DNA of 55,463 bases from Ruminococcus turbiniformis (GCF_020687545.1 NZ_JAJEQX010000028.1:1-55463), one strand, 5' to 3'; shown: positions 7,735-16,840, numbered from the stretch's first letter. Made by a program: numbers and translations. The notes: generated from the sequence alone by a model not told the origin.

Positions 7735-9753
7735 TCATTTTAATTCTAATTTGGCTCCCCTTTTAGTTTTAGTAAGGATTATTTTCTTACCTCCAATACA
7801 TTCTATCGTATTTTCATTCTCTGTTAATACTAGCAATTTTGAGTCTTTAATATGAATATCTTGCTTAAATATATCTTTTACTACCTGTTCCAAATAATTC
7901 GGATAAACATACCAGTTTAGTTTCTTACAATAATGCTTTCTATTTTCTTCCCGATTTGTAGACAAGATTACTTCTATCTGAATCTCCGTGTTGCTTCCTA
8001 CTACCGGAACTGATAAACTTGCATGGCGCGTCAAATTAATACAATCAAAGGGATGCCTACCTCTATACTCCAAAAACAATTTATATAAATAAAGCATATA
8101 GTTTCTGTTCAGTCTACCGACTCTTCTATATGGAAACACTATATAATTATCTTCAGTATTTTCATACTCCAAAATAGACGTTAATCTCGGAGAAAATTCC
8201 GACTCTAAAATTGTATTAATTTTATTACCAACCGTTTGTTTTAGTTCATTTATATTGTTAAAGAATTGTTGAAGTTTTTCATATGTATCACATAAATATG
8301 GTGGAATCATATCTTGTATTGCAAGATCAAGTTTTTCATCTAACTTTATTTCACATCTACCATCTTTATTAAAACAACACAATCGGATAACTGCATTATC
8401 AAGATATTCTCTCGACGAGTATCTAATTTCTAATCCTTTTGGTTGCTCTGAATCGCACTCTCTAAAATTATTTATATACATATATTCCAAATTTTTATCA
8501 TATTTCTCAATATCCTTTTGACTAACAACAGAAGCTCTAACTAATTCCGAAACAGCATTTTTCCCACTACGTGATTGACTAATCATTAAATCGCAATCTT
8601 GTCCTACAAGAACATAATACTTTCCTTTATTATCTTTAAAAATATCACCGGCAGCAGGTGGTTGAAAGTATTGATTAATATTCAAATCAAACGCTTCAAA
8701 GGTATTTAACTTCTGCATTTCACTAGAATATTGGATGTCTTCATCATTCAATATATCCATCATTTGAGTAAGCCTTATTATATCGTATATTTCATCATTT
8801 ACATTTAATTTATACTGGAATAATAAATTGATCCAATCCGTAACTATTTTATAGTTCGTAACGCCTTCAAAAGATGCCATTTTAGCAAAGTAATATGCGA
8901 TATCCTTGTTTATTATGGCATCATCAAATGACTGTTCTAATATTTTCTGATATATACTTTTAAGTTTAAATAATAACAAACTGTATGCACTTTTGGCTAA
9001 TGCAATTTGTAAACCGTCCGGTGTTTCTTTTGAAACATACTCTGCGAAAACTTTATCACTAATTTTTTCTTTCTTTTCTTTCGAACTTAAAATAGCTGCA
9101 ACGATATTTTTTCTTTCACCTTCATTCAGTTTTTCAAGTTCTTGTAAAATTTCACTAGCTCTTTGTTCTTCTTCCAACTGATTGTCAATAATACAAATTA
9201 TTGTCTTGCCAGATTGGCTATATTCGTTCAAGTCTTTCAAAAAGGAGCTTTTCGTTTTTGCATTAAAATCTGTATAGATTTTATACTTTTCCCACTCACC
9301 TTTGCTATAAATATAATCATTGAATATTGGCTCAAAATAGCCAGGAATCTTTACGCCTACCCCATATTGATTTAGTATTGACTTAAATTTTAATAAATCT
9401 TTGACTTCTATACTTGCATATATTTCTTGCAGTTTTGCCCCTATAACTCCACTTTCTTTATCAATAACTGTGAATAATGTTTTAACATCATCTCTAGGTA
9501 TTTCATTTTCCCAATCAATGGATTCAATATACCCTTCCACAGTAACGCTATAATCCTGTAATTTATCTACAAAATCTGCCCCCGCCTCTTTTAATTCAGC
9601 ATACATTCTTTCCCGAATAGAACGATTTAATCTCGTCAAACCATAAAAAAAGTTCTCTTTATTATCTTCAAATATAAAATCATCTTCTAAAAATATGATT
9701 GCATCACAATTGGTAATTCGAAAAAATTTATCATAAGTTATAGATATCGACAT
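7735..9753 (-). CDS. Partner protein of the GHKL ATPase, with a possible receiver-like segment
   Basis: A 672-residue protein. Residues about 183-265 resemble the later part of a response-regulator receiver: a hydrophobic strand ending in Asp (TIICIIDNQ, D190), a strand with Ser (VAAILSSKEK) and a helix (FAEYVSKETPDGL), but the acidic pair expected at the first strand is not evident. The N-terminus starts with ISITYDKFFRITNCDAII. The remaining 400 residues are mixed alpha/beta with a central GDIFKDNKGKYYVLVGQDCD motif. No nuclease motif is evident. The ATG at 9753 follows GGAGGGTTAAA and lies 1 base after the stop of the ATPase gene, so the two are tightly coupled. It may receive a signal from the ATPase. 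Confidence 0.75.
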   Translation of the reverse strand: MSISITYDKFFRITNCDAIIFLEDDFIFEDNKENFFYGLTRLNRSIRERMYAELKEAGADFVDKLQDYSVTVEGYIESIDWENEIPRDDVKTLFTVIDKESGVIGAKLQEIYASIEVKDLLKFKSILNQYGVGVKIPGYFEPIFNDYIYSKGEWEKYKIYTDFNAKTKSSFLKDLNEYSQSGKTIICIIDNQLEEEQRASEILQELEKLNEGERKNIVAAILSSKEKKEKISDKVFAEYVSKETPDGLQIALAKSAYSLLLFKLKSIYQKILEQSFDDAIINKDIAYYFAKMASFEGVTNYKIVTDWINLLFQYKLNVNDEIYDIIRLTQMMDILNDEDIQYSSEMQKLNTFEAFDLNINQYFQPPAAGDIFKDNKGKYYVLVGQDCDLMISQSRSGKNAVSELVRASVVSQKDIEKYDKNLEYMYINNFRECDSEQPKGLEIRYSSREYLDNAVIRLCCFNKDGRCEIKLDEKLDLAIQDMIPPYLCDTYEKLQQFFNNINELKQTVGNKINTILESEFSPRLTSILEYENTEDNYIVFPYRRVGRLNRNYMLYLYKLFLEYRGRHPFDCINLTRHASLSVPVVGSNTEIQIEVILSTNREENRKHYCKKLNWYVYPNYLEQVVKDIFKQDIHIKDSKLLVLTENENTIECIGGKKIILTKTKRGAKLELK

Positions 9754-9754
9754 T

Positions 9755-12379
9755 TTAACCCTCCTCATCCACCATAGTTATAAGAAATTTATAACGGTTA
9801 CCAAATGAATTTCTCTCAGCTAATAACTCAATGTTAGCATTGAACGAATTCAATATTTTCTTTACAATATATAATCCCATTCCTCTGCCTTCATGATTTG
9901 GTTTGCCTGATTCTAGTGGTTCAAACAAAATGTCTTCCATAGTTCTAAGTACACCTGTCCCAGTATCATAAACCACAATGTCGCTCCCATATGACTCTAC
10001 TGTTATTTGATCCTGTCCCAAATACTCATAAACGCTATCTACTTCAGCAAATTTCTTCCTTTTATCAATCCAGTATATTGAGTTATTAAACAAATTATAA
10101 AATACGTGTATCAAAACGCCTTTGGGAACAAACCACGATAACTCTTCCGTTTTACAAACTATTACAATATTATTATCTTTAATTGTTTTCACTAAATTTT
10201 CTTCTATATCTTTTATAACAGTTTGTATTCGCTGAAGCACAAATTCATCATAAGTTCCTTTTTTAATAAAAGTATTTTCGAGAAATGAATATAAATTTGC
10301 AATATCATTGATTTTCCCCGCAACTATTGAATAACTTGTTTGAATCGGATAAACATGAGTGTTATAAACTTTAACTTTTTTTTGCGTTACAAAATACTCT
10401 TTCAAAAATCCAAAATGTTCTTGGATGTTTTCATCTATACCTGTTTTACTAATAGAATGCAGTTCATGTGTTATCGTTTCAGTTATCAATCCATTCGCCA
10501 TTAATTTGTAATTATTATAAGACTCTACTTCTATAGCTTTTAATTGTTCATCAGCTTCTACTAATAAATTAGCTGCTCGTTTTTGTACTTCTTCATTTTC
10601 TCCAAAATGTTCTGTTACATTTTGAAAAACCTTTTCCATTTTTTGGTATAGACTAATTGGCATTGATACTTTTTCCCCTTCAATTTCAATTTTACCACTA
10701 AATTCTTTGGTAATTTTCTTCATCTCAGACATCATATGCCTATTACGTTTTGCAAATTTTTCAATATCATTTGAATTTTTTTTCACTCGTTTAGTAATAT
10801 TATCTTCTAATAATCCGTTTTCCGTCAGCAATACTTTAATGATATCATTTGCTTTTCTATTTAATTCATAAAATAAATTATTAAAAACAATACCAATCAA
10901 CATTTTGAACGCATCTGATACTTTATTCTGATTTATATCTAATCTAGAACTTATCTCTTGAATGTTTTTCTGCTCTGGATCTTTTATAGAAACATATCCT
11001 ACAGTATTTCCTAAATCAAATCTATACCATTGTTGTCCTTTTGTCCTAAATTGCTGAAGTTTAATCCAGTCATTTTCTTTGTCCCCCAAAAAACCAATTC
11101 TGTATACATCACGATATAATTTTATACCGTTATAATCTTTTAGAAATTCTTTTAGTTCTTTTAAACTAAACTCTTGACTATTTTCAATTTCTTTCAAAGA
11201 CTCTATTATAATCTTTTCTCCAATAGCTGCATTTTGTTTAAACGAATAAATTTCTCCTGATATCGGCACTATTTTCAATAGTGCCTCCATACACTCATCT
11301 GCTTTCTGAGCAGCAAATTTCTTCCTAATATTTTTATCTGTTATACCTAATTCAAACATATCGTAAAATGTCTGTGAAACTAAATCGAGTAATTCATTAT
11401 ATCGTACTTCTTGCATAAGAACTTTCTCAATTCTGTCCTTATTTGTCTTTAACAATTCTCTATAAAAACGATGTTCCTTTTTTAATCTTTTAAATGCCTC
11501 CGGCTTAGCTAACACCCTGTGAATACGTTCAATATACCAAGGCTTCAAACTAAGTTCATATTTTAATACTAATTCTCCTCTATCTTCAAAAATATTAAAC
11601 TTATGAATACTCTCAGAAAGCTGAAGCATTCTATTGGGAAAATTAATATCTAATTCAATATTATTATAAAACATTCGAATTAAAGTTTTTTTGTTAACTT
11701 CATTAAAAGGCGATATCAAGAAATTAATAGCTGATTTTAATTCTCTATTGACTACTAGATTGGTATTATCAAAATGTAACATCATTTGAGCTGGGGTCTC
11801 CAAAAAATCACTGATATTTATCCCTAGAATCCATAATCTTGTATAACTCGGCTCCAGCTTTCTTATTTTCTTATACGGAACAAAATAATTACTATTATTT
11901 ACACTGCTAACACTATCCCAATTAATAAAGGTTAATGTAGCAAACTCTTCTCTTTCAGATGCCGTTTCAACCAATAAATACTTGCCTAATCGTTGAGCCG
12001 CTAATCTACCGATCCCTTTTTCTCCCAATGTTGTCTCATTATTGTTATTTTTTAGATCTGTACCAATTTCTAAAAATCCCTTTTCTAATTGAAAATCATT
12101 CATCCCTTTCCCATCATCTTCAACAATTAACAATGGCTCTCCAAAAAAGGAACTCGGTACTAATTCAGTTATTTCCTCCATACATACAGGAACTGAAAAA
12201 TTCTCTGCACTTTTTTCTAACATATGACCATTTTCAAATAACAACAACTTTACATTTGATGCTTTAGCGTCAATTGAATTCTTTATTAATTCAATAATAG
12301 CAACTTCGGAAGTAGTTATCAAATCCTTTCCCAAGTGTTTAATTACTCTTGGACTAATCTTTATTTGTTTATGTTCCAT
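9755..12379 (-). CDS. MORC-like GHKL ATPase fused to a histidine-kinase-like module
   Basis: An 874-residue protein with two GHKL (Hsp90/MutL/histidine kinase type) ATP-binding domains. N-terminal domain: N box ELIKNSIDA (30-38), G1 EDDGKGM (87-93), G2 GEKGIGRLA (119-127), a pattern of MORC/HATPase_c_3 proteins. After a long helical middle part (about 290-630) comes an H-box-like segment ITETITHELHSI with His638, then a second ATPase with N box NLFNNSI (762-768), G1 DTGTG (805-809), FEPL (819-822) and G2 GRGMGLYIVKKIL (831-843). This order matches a histidine kinase. The start follows AGGAGGAAGAAAGA. It sits between a DNA methyltransferase and a receiver-like partner, which suggests ATP-dependent sensing linked to DNA modification. 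GC content is far below that of the phage genes. Confidence 0.87.
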   Translation of the reverse strand: MEHKQIKISPRVIKHLGKDLITTSEVAIIELIKNSIDAKASNVKLLLFENGHMLEKSAENFSVPVCMEEITELVPSSFFGEPLLIVEDDGKGMNDFQLEKGFLEIGTDLKNNNNETTLGEKGIGRLAAQRLGKYLLVETASEREEFATLTFINWDSVSSVNNSNYFVPYKKIRKLEPSYTRLWILGINISDFLETPAQMMLHFDNTNLVVNRELKSAINFLISPFNEVNKKTLIRMFYNNIELDINFPNRMLQLSESIHKFNIFEDRGELVLKYELSLKPWYIERIHRVLAKPEAFKRLKKEHRFYRELLKTNKDRIEKVLMQEVRYNELLDLVSQTFYDMFELGITDKNIRKKFAAQKADECMEALLKIVPISGEIYSFKQNAAIGEKIIIESLKEIENSQEFSLKELKEFLKDYNGIKLYRDVYRIGFLGDKENDWIKLQQFRTKGQQWYRFDLGNTVGYVSIKDPEQKNIQEISSRLDINQNKVSDAFKMLIGIVFNNLFYELNRKANDIIKVLLTENGLLEDNITKRVKKNSNDIEKFAKRNRHMMSEMKKITKEFSGKIEIEGEKVSMPISLYQKMEKVFQNVTEHFGENEEVQKRAANLLVEADEQLKAIEVESYNNYKLMANGLITETITHELHSISKTGIDENIQEHFGFLKEYFVTQKKVKVYNTHVYPIQTSYSIVAGKINDIANLYSFLENTFIKKGTYDEFVLQRIQTVIKDIEENLVKTIKDNNIVIVCKTEELSWFVPKGVLIHVFYNLFNNSIYWIDKRKKFAEVDSVYEYLGQDQITVESYGSDIVVYDTGTGVLRTMEDILFEPLESGKPNHEGRGMGLYIVKKILNSFNANIELLAERNSFGNRYKFLITMVDEEG

Positions 12380-12391
12380 TCTTTCTTCCTC

Positions 12392-13522
12392 CTATACATC
12401 ATATATTTGAATAACAAGTTCTTTTAGCGTCTTAGCAATACATTCTGCCATAAGATAGGGAACACCATTTCCTATCATCTTAAACATAGCAGTTAAAGAA
12501 ATATCATTAGGTAAAATAAAATTTTCTGGTAAAGATTGTATTGCCATTGCTTCTGCAACAGACAATCGGCGTATTTTATACGGATGCAAATGCACTTCAT
12601 TATTTCCATACGCTGCTGTTGGAGAATATTTCCATCGGTGAAGCCTTTTGAATGATTTCCTTTTTGTGTCACCTTCTAGTATTCTTTGCATTTTATCTAG
12701 GCCACTCTTTACAGCAAATATTCTATTTTGGTTTGGATGTTTCGTGACATGATTTTTTCTAAACCAATATTCAACTGTTAATGATTTTGGCACATCATAC
12801 ACAAAATCTCGATTACTATTTTCTTCAAATTCTTCAGCATCAGGCCAATTCAACTTTAAAATCTTATCTATTTCAAATCGTTTATATTTCCCCCATGGAA
12901 AATTGAAGTAATTTTTCTCATCAACATTGTAGATAGCTTCTCTCTTAAATTTCTCTTCGTCAAATCCAATCATTAAAATTCTCTCTCTAAATTGGGGAAC
13001 ACCATAACTTAATGCATTCACTACCCTGTCTGATATTACATAACCGCTATGTGTCACTTTCATTTTCATTTCGTTATAAAATAATTTGTGCTTTTCAGTT
13101 TTCACAAGTCCTTTTACGTTCTCAAATAAGAAAAAATCAGGCTTACATCTTACAATCAAATCAAAATATGTTTTTGTTAACCTCCCATTTTCACCAGTAA
13201 TCCCTTTATTTTTTCCTCCAACTGAAAAATCTGGGCAAGGAGGTCCACCGATAAATCCGACCACATTGCCTTTTTCTTTTTCTTCCTGTATCATTCTTAT
13301 TAGTCTCTTTTTATTTTTTCCTTGAGTGTAAACCATAGCGTTCTTATTTGAATATCCTAAACGCGGCTCTTGTATCAATAAATTTTTTCTTGAAAACTTA
13401 TAGGCCTCAATAAAACATTTTTTACACTCATTAACAAATACTATCTCATAACCATTGTTTTCAAATGCTAAGTCTAAAATTCCTACACCTGAAAAGAAAG
13501 AAAATATTACTATATTCGGCAT
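12392..13522 (-). CDS. DNA (cytosine-5-)-methyltransferase
   Basis: A 376-residue C5 DNA methyltransferase. Motif I is FSFFSGVGILDLAFE (7-21), motif IV GGPPCPDFSVGG (92-103) with the catalytic Cys96, motif VI ENVKGL (134-139), motif VIII QFRER (177-181), and the C-terminal motif X MIGNGVP. A target-recognition region of about 130 residues lies between; the target cannot be predicted. All key residues are present. It starts immediately after the stop of the DUF1413 gene (1-base gap) and is followed by the GHKL gene after 12 bases. No companion restriction endonuclease is recognisable, so either the GHKL/partner pair restricts DNA or the enzyme acts alone. Confidence 0.95.
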   Translation of the reverse strand: MPNIVIFSFFSGVGILDLAFENNGYEIVFVNECKKCFIEAYKFSRKNLLIQEPRLGYSNKNAMVYTQGKNKKRLIRMIQEEKEKGNVVGFIGGPPCPDFSVGGKNKGITGENGRLTKTYFDLIVRCKPDFFLFENVKGLVKTEKHKLFYNEMKMKVTHSGYVISDRVVNALSYGVPQFRERILMIGFDEEKFKREAIYNVDEKNYFNFPWGKYKRFEIDKILKLNWPDAEEFEENSNRDFVYDVPKSLTVEYWFRKNHVTKHPNQNRIFAVKSGLDKMQRILEGDTKRKSFKRLHRWKYSPTAAYGNNEVHLHPYKIRRLSVAEAMAIQSLPENFILPNDISLTAMFKMIGNGVPYLMAECIAKTLKELVIQIYDV

Positions 13523-13523
13523 G

Positions 13524-13775
13524 TTATTTTCCAGTCCTATCTACTATTTTTTTATATTGTTGCTGATTAGAAGATGTTTTTTCAATAGGAACTACAACCT
13601 TAGAAACAGCATTTATATAATTTAAAAATAAAGTTCCCAGCAAGTGCCTATCGCTACGTGGAATACGTTTCCATTCATATCCTTTAAATAGATCTTTAAC
13701 TAGAAATATTTCTCCCACTTCAACAAAATTTATTTCACTAATTGCCTGTTCTAATAATTTATTTACATCAGACAC
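13524..13775 (-). CDS. DUF1413 domain protein
   Basis: An 83-residue protein of the DUF1413 family (motif GEIFLVKDLFKGYEWKRIPR, then DRHLLGTLFLNYI). These proteins look like a small DNA-binding or regulatory fold and are frequent in mobile elements of Firmicutes. The GTG at 13775 is chosen because GGAGG at 13784-13788 lies 8 bases upstream; an ATG at 13790 would overlap that site. It is the first gene of the module and lies directly downstream of a set of palindromes, so autoregulation is likely but unproven. Confidence 0.8.
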   Translation of the reverse strand: MSDVNKLLEQAISEINFVEVGEIFLVKDLFKGYEWKRIPRSDRHLLGTLFLNYINAVSKVVVPIEKTSSNQQQYKKIVDRTGK

Positions 13776-13805
13776 AATTATTACCTCCATATCTTCATCG
13801 TTCTA

Positions 13806-13830
13806 AACAACGTTGTTAACAACAATTATA
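13806..13830 (-). promoter_or_regulatory. Promoter with overlapping palindromic operator before the DUF1413 operon
   Basis: On the minus strand TGTTATAAT (extended -10; TATAAT at 13825-13830) is followed by GTTGTT-AACAAC-GTTGTT (13823-13806), three tandem alternating half-sites that form two overlapping perfect 12-base palindromes. They lie around the expected transcription start. No good -35 hexamer is seen, in keeping with an extended -10 promoter. The arrangement suits a dimeric repressor, perhaps the DUF1413 protein. Confidence 0.6.
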
Positions 13831-13888
13831 ACATGCCTACAAAGAGAACACTAGTTACTTTTTCCAGATTACCTATCTTACTTTTGCT

Positions 13889-15295
13889 TTATCTACACTC
13901 AATCTCCGATCCGTCCAGAAACACCGCCAGCAATGTCCCATCCTCAAACACCTTGATATGGTCCAGTGTTTTCAGCATAAAATCCGTGTCCATTTCCTTC
14001 AGCGGCTCTGCATCTTTCGTATATTCCACAAATTTCTCCGCCCGGTATCCGGCCAGAAGGTCTTCTCCCTGCATTTGCTGTTTCCACTGTTCCAGGAAAC
14101 TCTCACGATTTTCCACCAGCGCATTCCATGTCATAAGGTATGCCTTCACCAGCGTTTCTTCTTCCACATGGCGGTTATCGCATCCCTGAACACCTTTCAC
14201 CCGGTACCTTTCGCTGCATTGCCACACTTTTCTGTCATATCCGGCACTGCTGCGCCATCCCTTTCTGGAAAAAACTTTATTGCAAGTTCCGCAGACAATC
14301 CGTGAGGCAAATGGATTTGTTTCCGGATTTCGGGAATAAGAATGGGTTCCATGCTCCTGTAGGTATTTTTCTCTCCGCTTAAATTCCAACTGGACACATT
14401 CCCAAATACGTGGATCTATAATCGCTTCATGATCATCCTCCACATAGTACATCTGGACTTCTCCGGCATTCTTCGCCCGCTTCTTTGTTAAGAAATCCAC
14501 AGTGTAACTCTTCTGCAGCAGGGCGTCTCCTTTATACTTTTCATTCTGGAGCATGCTGTTCATTGTAGTGGCATGCCACTTGGTACTTCCATCCCAATTT
14601 ACCATCCCTTCCCGTTCAAAAATCCTCTTGATATAATCCGTAGTCTTTCCATCCAGGAATTCCTGAAACAGCCGGACAACAATCTTTGCCTGTCTGGAAT
14701 TGACGATCAGTTTTCCTGTTTCATCGCTGTCATATCCCAGGAACCGCTTGGTACTCATCTTATGCTTTCCCGTTTCAAAGCGCCTACGGATACCCCATGT
14801 GGAGTTTTCAGAAATCGACCGGCTTTCATCCTGTGCCAGGGAAGAAAGAATTGTAAGCAGGACCTCTCCCTTTGCATCCAGGGTATTGATATTCTCTTTT
14901 TCAAAAAGAATCCCGATGCCAAGTTCTTTCAACTCCCGTACATAATTCAGACAGTCCAATGTATTTCTGGTAAACCGGGAGATGGATTTCGTAATGATCA
15001 TATCAATTTTTCCATCCCTGCAGTCTGTGATCATGCGGTTGAATTCTTCTCTCTTTTTAGTATTCGTTGCGGAAATTCCTTCATCTGCATAGACCCCGGC
15101 AAACGTATACAGCGGATTGTCTTTGATGAATTTCGTATAATAATTCACTTGGTTCTCATAGCTTAATAACTGTTCTTCTTGGTCGGTTGACACCCGGCAG
15201 TATGCTACCATCCGTATCCTCCGGACGTTCTGGCTGGAATTCTCCTGTGAAATCGAATTCTGCCTTGCTGGTATAACGGTAATGCTTCTTGCCAT
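13889..15295 (-). CDS. Large serine recombinase (third gene of the recombinase operon)
   Basis: A 468-residue site-specific recombinase. Resolvase domain at about 25-170 with catalytic MVAYCRVSTDQEEQ (Ser in RVST) and later ITKSISRFTRNTLDCLNYVR; recombinase domain at about 190-290; Zn-ribbon-like Cys motif CGTCNKVF with a later C-x-C-like pair (WQCSERY, GCDNR); coiled-coil end. Such enzymes integrate and excise phages and conjugative elements. Its first 140 bases overlap the end of the preceding recombinase in another frame; the ATG at 15295 has GGAGG 10 bases upstream. It is the last gene before the AT-rich module. Confidence 0.93.
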   Translation of the reverse strand: MARSITVIPARQNSISQENSSQNVRRIRMVAYCRVSTDQEEQLLSYENQVNYYTKFIKDNPLYTFAGVYADEGISATNTKKREEFNRMITDCRDGKIDMIITKSISRFTRNTLDCLNYVRELKELGIGILFEKENINTLDAKGEVLLTILSSLAQDESRSISENSTWGIRRRFETGKHKMSTKRFLGYDSDETGKLIVNSRQAKIVVRLFQEFLDGKTTDYIKRIFEREGMVNWDGSTKWHATTMNSMLQNEKYKGDALLQKSYTVDFLTKKRAKNAGEVQMYYVEDDHEAIIDPRIWECVQLEFKRREKYLQEHGTHSYSRNPETNPFASRIVCGTCNKVFSRKGWRSSAGYDRKVWQCSERYRVKGVQGCDNRHVEEETLVKAYLMTWNALVENRESFLEQWKQQMQGEDLLAGYRAEKFVEYTKDAEPLKEMDTDFMLKTLDHIKVFEDGTLLAVFLDGSEIECR

Positions 15296-16433
15296 CCTTC
15301 AAAACCTCCTCTACTACCGTTTGTCCCGTGACGTGCAGTCCTGCGAGTTCCGCATCATCAATCCGGATTCCCTTACATGCCTGTTTTCCCTGCTCGATGT
15401 AAGTACTGCACAGCCATTGGATCTTTTTCTTATAAACCTGCCTCCGGCGAAGTGTCTTTCCGCAATACGGGCAGATCAGCATTCCACTTAGGGGATACCG
15501 GTTCTGAAATTTCCTCGTTCCGTCCTGCCCGATATTTCTGATCTTTTTCCGGTAATCCCGCATCTCCTGCGCCTGCTGCCAGACTTCCGGGGTAACAATC
15601 GGTTCATGGTTTTCAGAAATGTAATAGCTTTGTACTTCCCCACGATTTTTCCGTGTAACATTCCGCTTGTCTGGCGGCGTATAATATTTCTGTAAAAGGA
15701 AATCCCCTTTATACTTTTCATTGGCAATCATTCCGCCAATAGTCCCGCCTTCCCAGGTTCCCCCTGTCACTGTAGGAACTCCAAGATAATCCAGCAGGCT
15801 CGCAATTCTGGTGCTTCCTACGGCCATCAGATAAAGGTCAAAAGACAACCGTACAATTTCTGCCTCTTTGCCATTCACCACCAGATCCCCATATTCGTTT
15901 TTGTCATATCCACAAAAACGGGAAGTGGTAATCATCACCTCTCCCCGCTCAAATTTCTTCTTAATGCTCCATTTATTGTTTTCACTCATGCTCCTGCTCT
16001 CTTCCTGGGCAAAAGAAGCGAGGACAGCAAGCATCATCTCTCCGTCCCCTGAAAGAGTGTTAATATTCTGTTCTTCAAAAAAAATACCGACACCCAGTTC
16101 TTTCAGTTCTCTCGCAACTTTCAGAACGGTGACGGTATTTCGTGCAAACCTTGATATGGACTTTGTTATGATCAGATCGATCTCCCCTGCTCTTGCTCTC
16201 TCCAGCATCTTCTGGAACTGCGGCCGGTTTTCACAATAACCGGAGATTCCCTGATCTGCATAGACACCAGCAAACGCATATTCCGGATTCGACCGGATCA
16301 GCCTTTCGTAGGTTGCCGTCTGGTTTTCCAGAGATTCCTCCTGCCTTCTGCTGTCAGTGGAAACCCTGGCATAAGCGCAAACTCTTTTTTTCTTTTCCGC
16401 CGTAGGAACCGCAGTGATAATCCTTATCCGCAT
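15156..16433 (-). CDS. Large serine recombinase (second gene of the recombinase operon)
   Basis: A 425-residue recombinase. The resolvase domain carries VCAYARVSTDSRRQEESLE with the nucleophilic Ser, GISGYCENRPQFQKML and ITKSISRFARNTV; a recombinase domain follows (about 180-280), then a Zn ribbon (LICPYCGKTLRRRQ with a later C...C pair). The C-terminus beyond HYRYTSKAEFDF is Pro/Arg-rich and lies in the 140-base overlap with the next gene. It overlaps the preceding small recombinase-like gene by 10 bases. The three genes probably act together in integration. Confidence 0.93.
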   Translation of the reverse strand: MRIRIITAVPTAEKKKRVCAYARVSTDSRRQEESLENQTATYERLIRSNPEYAFAGVYADQGISGYCENRPQFQKMLERARAGEIDLIITKSISRFARNTVTVLKVARELKELGVGIFFEEQNINTLSGDGEMMLAVLASFAQEESRSMSENNKWSIKKKFERGEVMITTSRFCGYDKNEYGDLVVNGKEAEIVRLSFDLYLMAVGSTRIASLLDYLGVPTVTGGTWEGGTIGGMIANEKYKGDFLLQKYYTPPDKRNVTRKNRGEVQSYYISENHEPIVTPEVWQQAQEMRDYRKKIRNIGQDGTRKFQNRYPLSGMLICPYCGKTLRRRQVYKKKIQWLCSTYIEQGKQACKGIRIDDAELAGLHVTGQTVVEEVLKDGKKHYRYTSKAEFDFTGEFQPERPEDTDGSILPGVNRPRRTVIKL

Positions 16434-16840
16434 ACTTCTTCACTTCCCCCAAAATAAGCCGTAATAAATTTCTGAATCCTTTGAAAAATACGCCCTGCAT
16501 CTTCCACTTCATCCAAACAGAGGACTTCTACCTGCGCCTTTTCACAGATTTCCATAAACTCCATAAACTGTCCCCAATCCCTGGCGATCATCGCCGCCCG
16601 GACAGAAACCACTACATCAATCTGATCTTGTGAAATTTCCTGTTTCAGACGGTTGAACTCCTTCCTGTCCGGATCAGCGCCAGAGGCTTCTTCAAAATAG
16701 ATTTTCAGTTCCCATTTCTGTTTTCCATAGGCTCTTTCCAACCGTTTTTTTACATCATCCAAAAACTGGGTATAATCATGATCCCTATGATTCATACGGC
16801 AGTAAAAAGCCACCCGGTTTACTCTTCCTGCTATTACCAT
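16424..16840 (-). CDS. Small resolvase-like protein lacking the catalytic serine motif
   Basis: A 138-residue protein that aligns by pattern with the resolvase N-terminal domain (RVNRVAFYCRMNHRD, EEASGADPDRKEFNRL, VVVSVRAAMIARDW), but the RVS(S/T) box is replaced by RMNH, so it should not cut DNA. It is probably an accessory subunit of the two active recombinases. The ATG at 16840 is preferred to an upstream TTG at 16903, with GGAG 11 bases before it. It is first in the operon, behind a shared upstream element at 16862-16905. Confidence 0.8.
   Translation of the reverse strand: MVIAGRVNRVAFYCRMNHRDHDYTQFLDDVKKRLERAYGKQKWELKIYFEEASGADPDRKEFNRLKQEISQDQIDVVVSVRAAMIARDWGQFMEFMEICEKAQVEVLCLDEVEDAGRIFQRIQKFITAYFGGSEEVCG

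Noticed and set aside
7735..13775. Assignment of the AT-rich module to BREX, DISARM or Detocs
   Set aside because: No BrxL/PglZ, no DrmA/DrmB helicase pair and no DtcA/B/C-type gene layout is visible; only the methyltransferase or two-component flavour is shared.
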